NCBI GenBank assembly: GCA_001655205.1
Contig: LPNZ01010503.1
Span: 1-37,717 of the forward strand
Direction: 5' to 3'
Source: Lenisia limosa
Lineage: Eukaryota > Breviatea
Length of the DNA stretch: 37,717 bases
Both the position numbers and the translations under genes were made by a program. The notes under the pieces were generated by a model that searched no databases, was not told the DNA's origin, and worked only from the letters and a program-made list of their open reading frames with translations. Shown one piece after another: positions 32,897 to 37,717 of this stretch (position 1 is the first letter of the stretch; the number at the start of each line of letters is the position of its first letter).

Positions 32897-34542
32897 TCAA
32901 AAGAGGGATATTTCAAGAAAACAAAACACAGGGCTGCCTACTAATAATTCTTGCTTCTTAGCCTGACGCGCCTCCCTCTCTTCAATTGCCTGGGACGGTG
33001 AGAAATAAGAATCAGTAGTAAGTATCTGGCCAAAACTGTCCATATCATGAAGAGACATTGGATTATAGCGTAATATTAAATAACTCCATCATTTGTTTAC
33101 ACAGTCTTATGGAGTAGTGTATTACCACGCGATACATCCAATAATAATTCCTTGATCAAGGGGAGTACAAACCACAATGAACTGTCACAAAATGCAAATC
33201 ACCATACCGCTTCAACCTCCTCAAACGTGCCCTCCTCAATTGCTGCTGCAGAATCCTCTGTTTCCTCCTGATCCGTCTTACGTAAAATTCCCATGTTGAA
33301 ATGTGAAAAGAAACAACAGTGAGTATTGATGTAGAAATGGTCAATATATATGTGTAATGGGGGTACGGGTTCGTTTATTTCAGCTCAAAAATGTGCCAAA
33401 GCTGAATCGTGGTGTGTGGCAAAATAAACATGTTAATGAGTATAAGTTTGTATGTTATTAGTCATTTTCCCCAAAACCAGTATGTTAGTCAGGGATGCGA
33501 TGGTGTCGGCTTCGACTTAGTACAAATTTGTATTATGACGTTTCTACATAATACATGATATGTACATGTACCTCCACCCACGAGTTCGGAAACGAAGAGA
33601 ATGGCACCGCCTCTCAGGATATGCACTCCCATCGGACTGTCGTAGTACTTATTTCCGGCCACTCGTCGCTCTACCACGTCTTCGAGCACCAGATTAACTA
33701 ATAGCGTAATTGGGGAATTGGAATGGAAGCAAACCAATTAGGGTACCCAAATTAAGAATCCAAAAGAGATCCAGCTAAATGTTAAGAGTGACCATCTGAC
33801 CGTTTGGTAAGCGAAGGAAGCCATTTTTTTATGGAATCAGTATATACCAAGGCTAATTAACATGGGCTGAAATATGGCTTCACCTTACCAAAACAACAAA
33901 TAAAAACATAACCCAATTCTCTGTTTGTCTTTTCAATATGTTCTGACTTATCCAACTTTTGGCACAATAGATTATGCTAAATTGCCCAGATTTTCAAGTT
34001 CGTACACACTATAATCAATCTCAAAAGCAAAACAGTCTGCTACTGACGGCTTCGGCTTGAATTCCTTTTCTCATTTTACTAATCAGAATACCGAACATCG
34101 GCGAACGCTTACAGTATTGGTCAAAGCTTCTGAGGATACCACGATAGATGCTACCATCTCCACAGGTCACCATTATTCGCTCTAGAGAATGAAAACTGGA
34201 GTGTCATGGAATCAATAATATAGGGATCAATTAGTGGGATTATGCAGTTTGGACGAAGCGGTTTAAGGGCAAACAAAACAAGCACTCAGAGGATTTGGAT
34301 GCTTGAAAAGGAAACAAGAAGAAGAGCAGCCCCCCATCAAAGCGATGATCTTAATTATTATACATAAACAATAAAATAAGAAAGAGATCTTTTAAATTCA
34401 AATAAATATATGCAAAACAGATAGTCTTATCAAAACTAGACGTCAGAAACAAAGGGCGCCAACTATCAATGACTTGGATCAGTGACGTGCTCCCTGAAAC
34501 ACCGACGGTCACCATGTTTTTATCTACCATTGCAGCATTCAT
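32897..34542 (-). CDS. LSM1: U6 snRNA-associated Sm-like protein LSm1
   Basis: LSm1 is the defining subunit of the cytoplasmic Lsm1-7 ring, which binds oligoadenylated mRNA 3' ends and promotes decapping. Five exons were placed: 34542-34464, 34184 minus the acceptor (coding from 34181) to 34113, 33697-33582, 33276-33208 and 32989-32897. The first three splices keep phase exactly. Sequence marks in order are GSTSLIQVIDKRIMVTCGDG (N-terminal helix and Sm1), YRGILRSFDQYFNLVLEDVV (Sm1), ERRVAGNKYYDSPMGVHILR (the Lsm1-type linker with its K-Y-D-P-G pattern, then Sm2) and GGAILFVSEL (Sm2). The tail is acidic and helical (TDQEETEDSAAAIEEGTF, then EEREARQAKKQELL), as in LSm1. The stop is TGA at 32899-32897. 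Alternatively GTAGGC after the last Leu is a donor to a short exon near 32757. Divergent from the DDX56 gene. Confidence 0.88.
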
Positions 34543-34836
34543 AATGGCGTTGTTTAAGGCGAGGTAGAAGGGCTGGTGATGAAGTTAGGCGAACACAATG
34601 AAAATATACAGACAAGGGGCGGTGATTGAATTTTCTGATTCTCTTTTGATTCTCTCAACTAACTACAGTTGAACTACAGTTGTGTTCAGGTTAAACAGAC
34701 AAAGAAAAGGGATTAATCCACACAATTATATATTATTGTATACATACCCCAGAACAGACATTTTTTATAACCCAATTTTCAATTTTTCGGCCCTTATTCC
34801 ATTGTGTATAGGTTTAAACTTGCGCACTGTGACATA
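34543..34836. promoter_or_regulatory. Divergent intergenic region between LSM1 and DDX56
   Basis: This 294-bp region separates the two start codons, so it probably contains both promoters. It includes AT-rich TATATATTATTGTATA-like sequence at 34727-34744 and a direct repeat of AACTACAGTTG at 34663-34681. Specific elements cannot be assigned. Confidence 0.5.
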
Positions 34837-37717
34837 ATGGTACCAGATGTTAAGGGTAAAAAGGCGGCAAAGGGTGTCAAGGTTGACAAGAAAGCTAAGA
34901 AGAGACCCCAGCCTCAGAAGAAACAAAAGAAAGCACCTGAAGCAGAGGAACCCACAGGGATTGAAGATATTTTGACCTTTCCTGAGTTGAATCTTGATCC
35001 TCGCCTGCAGGTTAGCCGGTCCTGCTGTTGTATTTACCGCTGTTTAGAGCGCCATTGATACATTTGGCTTCAAAGAAACAACACCCATTCAAGGACAGGC
35101 TATTCCCCTCTCATTGGTTGGTGCTTCTTTTATGAATGACCCCCCCCTCTCTCTCTCTCTTTCTTCTTCAAATAGAGCCCAAGGATTTTTTTAATCGTAT
35201 TTTGGTCTGTAGCTTGTCCCTCACTATCATTATCAACCCAATGTGGTTGCATGTCACCACCATAATTGTCACCCGGTTTTGAAATAGCATCATTTAACCG
35301 ATAACCGTGGTAGTCTGGTCGCCATGTTCTCCTGAGAGCCCCCACGGGGTCGGGGAAGACCTTCGCATATCTCTTGCCGCTTCTCAACAGTCTTCTTTCA
35401 AAGGAAGACGAGGTTGGTTTGGACAAATAGGGGTCAGATAGTACCGGATTTTTCGTTGCTTTTGTTCATCACAATTTCCAGGTCAAATCTGGTGTCGGTG
35501 CAGTGATCCTTGTCCCCACCAAGTGGGCATCGAGTGGTCTTAACTTGTTTCGAGAATCGTTTTTTGTATCATCCGGATAGAAATAGCAACTTGGCTATCA
35601 ACCCTCACCATCATACGTAACCTAAAAACCATCATTATAGCCCTTATTCATATCCCCCCACAACCATCACACAACATCACACACCAAAGCCCTTATACAT
35701 GCGCATACCCCATCACCATCAGACAAATGCATTGAACCCACAAATACCATATACCTACCTACCCCCTCTCCTTTTGTTTGTTTGGAGATTATTCGTTACG
35801 TGATTTGTACCTTTACGTCAATATTCTTTATCTAAATATCCCCTAACCATCAGGGAGCTCTGTCACCAGGCTCGTGATGCCTGTAAGTCCCTGCTCAAGT
35901 TCTGCCCACAATGGATGACTGTCGCTGACCTTGCTTCACCTGAGGAACTTGCGGCTATGAGGTGGGGCATGTAGGATAGTTTGCTGGTTCATTTTGCTTA
36001 ATACCTTCTTGGCAAATCTGATATATCCTCACCCTTATAAATCTTTGATAATCCTTGATAAATCCCTGAAAAATCCTTGACAAATCCTTGATAAATCCTC
36101 ATCTTTGATGATTAATCCTCGGTATGGACGTTTTATGAGCCATTTGCTATTGGAGAAAATATATTTACATATTACAAAATGGTATTATTTGACAACCACA
36201 ATCGAATGCTTTTAGGCTTACGGAGCGTAAGAAAGAATGGCACAACTGTCATTATCGATAATATCTCCTTCGCTTGGGGAATGCATGTGATCCTGAGTGG
36301 TATAACGTCCACAGAGCCACAGCAGTCTCTACCCCCACCATCATCACTGCCACCCCCTCCGCCCTCCGCGCTCAACTCAAAGATCAGGTGGGTGGTATTG
36401 ACGGGGGCAGTTTATATTATAAAACAAAGAACTGAAATAAACAAGAAGACGAAACAATTGATTTCTGTATGGGGACACTGTTGCCATGCCCATGTTCTGT
36501 GTGACCACGCAGACCCTCTCCCTCCGCTCATCTCTCCGCTTCCTTGTTATTGACGAAGCCGATCTCATCATGACACACGGCTACGAGGAAGACCTCTATG
36601 GTTGGTGCGATAAGTATTTTCTCCCTTTTGCAAATTCGCAACAATCTCTGTTCTAACATCGGATAAAATCCACCCTAACTTCAACAGCCATTCACAAGGA
36701 CGTCCCCTCCCTCTGCCAAACTTTCCTGGTGTCAGCTACCCTCCCTGAGGTCTGGGGCCCTTTCTATGCTATATTCTGTCTTGGTGGAGTAAACACATTG
36801 TACAATGCTTGGACATGTAACCATTTTACCAGTCGCTTCATCCAACGTGAATGAGGACGATACATATTTGTCTTCCCACCCCAACTTACTCCTTTAGGAA
36901 GTTAAGGCTCTTCAAACGCTTGTTCTTAAGGACCCTGTGGGTTTTGGGCGAAGTTGGATTGGACTGGTATGTCCTTTGTTGTTTTTTTGCAACGTTATAG
37001 AGTTGAACCCCCAGAGAAGGGGAGTCTTGAGATTTCCATAGTGTTGATATTTTGAGGGTGTTCATGGAAATTGTGGAACAAAGCAACAGTTTAACAACTT
37101 TTAACTGTGTTCCTGTTTGAAAAAAAACTATATTGTTGACAAAAAACTAATTGTCCGAAGGTGACCGTATTTGTGAAGACCCGGACACGACATGCCAAAA
37201 AAGGCAAGTTACGCGAATCCGTCGTTAGATGCGGTGAAATCGAAAAGTACATCGTGGCCTATAGTGAGAGGGTGTCTTTTCTTTTGTGTGTCCGTGTGGT
37301 TTTTTTCTTTATTTGTGAAATACAGCAGAAATATCCAATTTTACTTCCCCCAGTTCTGTTCAAACTCAAGCATCTCCACGGCAAATCCCTGGTCTTTGTG
37401 GATACGGTGGATACCGCATACAGGTCTGGCAAGACACCGCATATGATAGTTATTACCACTGCCATTTATAGTTCAACGTCCCATTTCATTGTTTACATGA
37501 CATATTTCGCGTTTAACTCTTTAGATTCAAGTTGTTTTTGGATCGTTTCGCCGTCAAATCCGCAGTACTCACTGAGCTAATGCCGATGGACATGAGGTAA
37601 TTATGAGGGTGCCTTCTTTCTGTGTTGAAAATGGCCGAGTTTGGAGCTGCGCTGCTAATTGATAGCCCTATATATTGATAACGAAAACAAAAGCATCCCG
37701 CAACCCTTGTGTATTGC
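34837..37717 (+). CDS. DDX56: DEAD-box RNA helicase DDX56/DBP9, 3' end beyond window
   Basis: This nucleolar ATP-dependent RNA helicase acts in 60S ribosomal subunit assembly. Twelve exons were placed: 34837-35010, 35048-35116, 35314-35412, 35482-35522, 35854-35961, 36315-36387, 36513-36600, 36688-36749, 36898 to about 36950, 37161-37264, 37354-37423 and 37525-37596. Nearly all join in phase. The N-terminus is a Lys-rich tail (GKKAAKGVKVDKKAKKRPQP), suited to nucleolar localisation. Motifs in order are FPELNLDPRLQ, Q motif (FGFKETTPIQGQAIP), motif I (RAPTGSGKTFAY), Ia (VPTKEL), Ib-like (ATPSALRAQL), II (FLVIDEADLIMTHGYEEDL) and III (VSATLPE). Domain 2 then starts with EVKALQTLVLKDPV, EKYIVAYILFKLKHLHGKSL, VFVDTVDTAYR and FKLFLDRFAVKSAVLTELMP. 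GYEEDL after DEAD and the domain-2 pattern favour DBP9/DDX56 over other DEAD-box proteins. Motifs V and VI lie beyond the window. Confidence 0.94.
35142..35170 (+). repeat. C-run and CT microsatellite in a DDX56 intron
   Basis: A run of seven C is followed by about seven CT units and further pyrimidines. It lies in the intron between the Q-motif exon and the motif-I exon. Confidence 0.85.
36040..36099 (+). repeat. Short imperfect tandem repeat in a DDX56 intron
   Basis: Five to six copies of a 10-11-bp unit close to AATCCTTGATA (variants ATCTTTGATA, AATCCCTGAAA, AATCCTTGACA). Related words (GATAAATCCTCGACAAAT) occur at about 29192-29210 in the S28 gene. Confidence 0.8.

Noticed and set aside
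35130-35426. Minus-strand frame of 98 codons
   Set aside because: It is antisense to the DDX56 motif-I exon (APTGSGKT).

Overview
This window reads as nuclear DNA from an intron-dense unicellular eukaryote. Genes are split into many short exons (often 40-160 nt) with GT-AG introns of about 50-350 nt. The proteins are eukaryote-specific: a GPI-anchor enzyme, an Lsm1-type decapping factor, a nucleolar DEAD-box helicase and an S28 peptidase. Exons are more GC-rich than introns. No operon, ribosome-binding site, CRISPR array or bacterial element was seen. The lineage cannot be fixed from the sequence alone; an intron-rich protist is the most that can be said. There are 14 runs of N, so several genes lack exons.

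Layout, left to right. (1) 416-6967 (+): GPI ethanolamine phosphate transferase 2 (PIGG/GPI7/LAS21 family). The catalytic half, about the first 13 exons, was rebuilt exon by exon with mostly matching phases. A small two-exon gene of unknown function lies antisense inside its large first intron (1290-1840, -). (2) 7039-10024 (-): a secreted protein of unknown function, convergent with PIGG. (3) 10368-13158 (+): a secreted protein with a pectin-lyase-like beta-helix look, divergent from (2). Their 343-bp shared upstream region carries a perfect 14-bp palindrome. (4) 13159-14064: no confident gene. (5) 14065 to about 27400 (-): a string of dozens of small exons that I read as one giant surface protein, with beta-sandwich-like extracellular repeats followed by a multi-span membrane C-terminus. 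A selenocysteine tRNA gene (15552-15638, -) sits in one of its introns. (6) About 27400-28560: nothing recognisable apart from two gaps. (7) 28794-32342 (-): secreted serine peptidase of family S28, with its C-terminus lost in gaps or not found. (8) 32897-34542 (-): LSM1. (9) 34837 to beyond the right edge (+): DDX56/DBP9 helicase, divergent from LSM1 across 294 bp.

The most valuable observation is the tRNA-Sec. It has anticodon TCA, a 9+4 acceptor/T-stem layout, a 6-bp D stem, a TATA box at -33 to -28 and a T-rich terminator. It implies that UGA can be read as selenocysteine in this organism, so TGA-terminated gene models deserve a second look. Other notable points are an antisense nested gene, a Leu-to-Gly change in the PIGG active-site motif, and intronic poly-C/poly-G tracts of 11-17 nt that border many assembly gaps. 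No multi-gene system with a new mechanism could be demonstrated.
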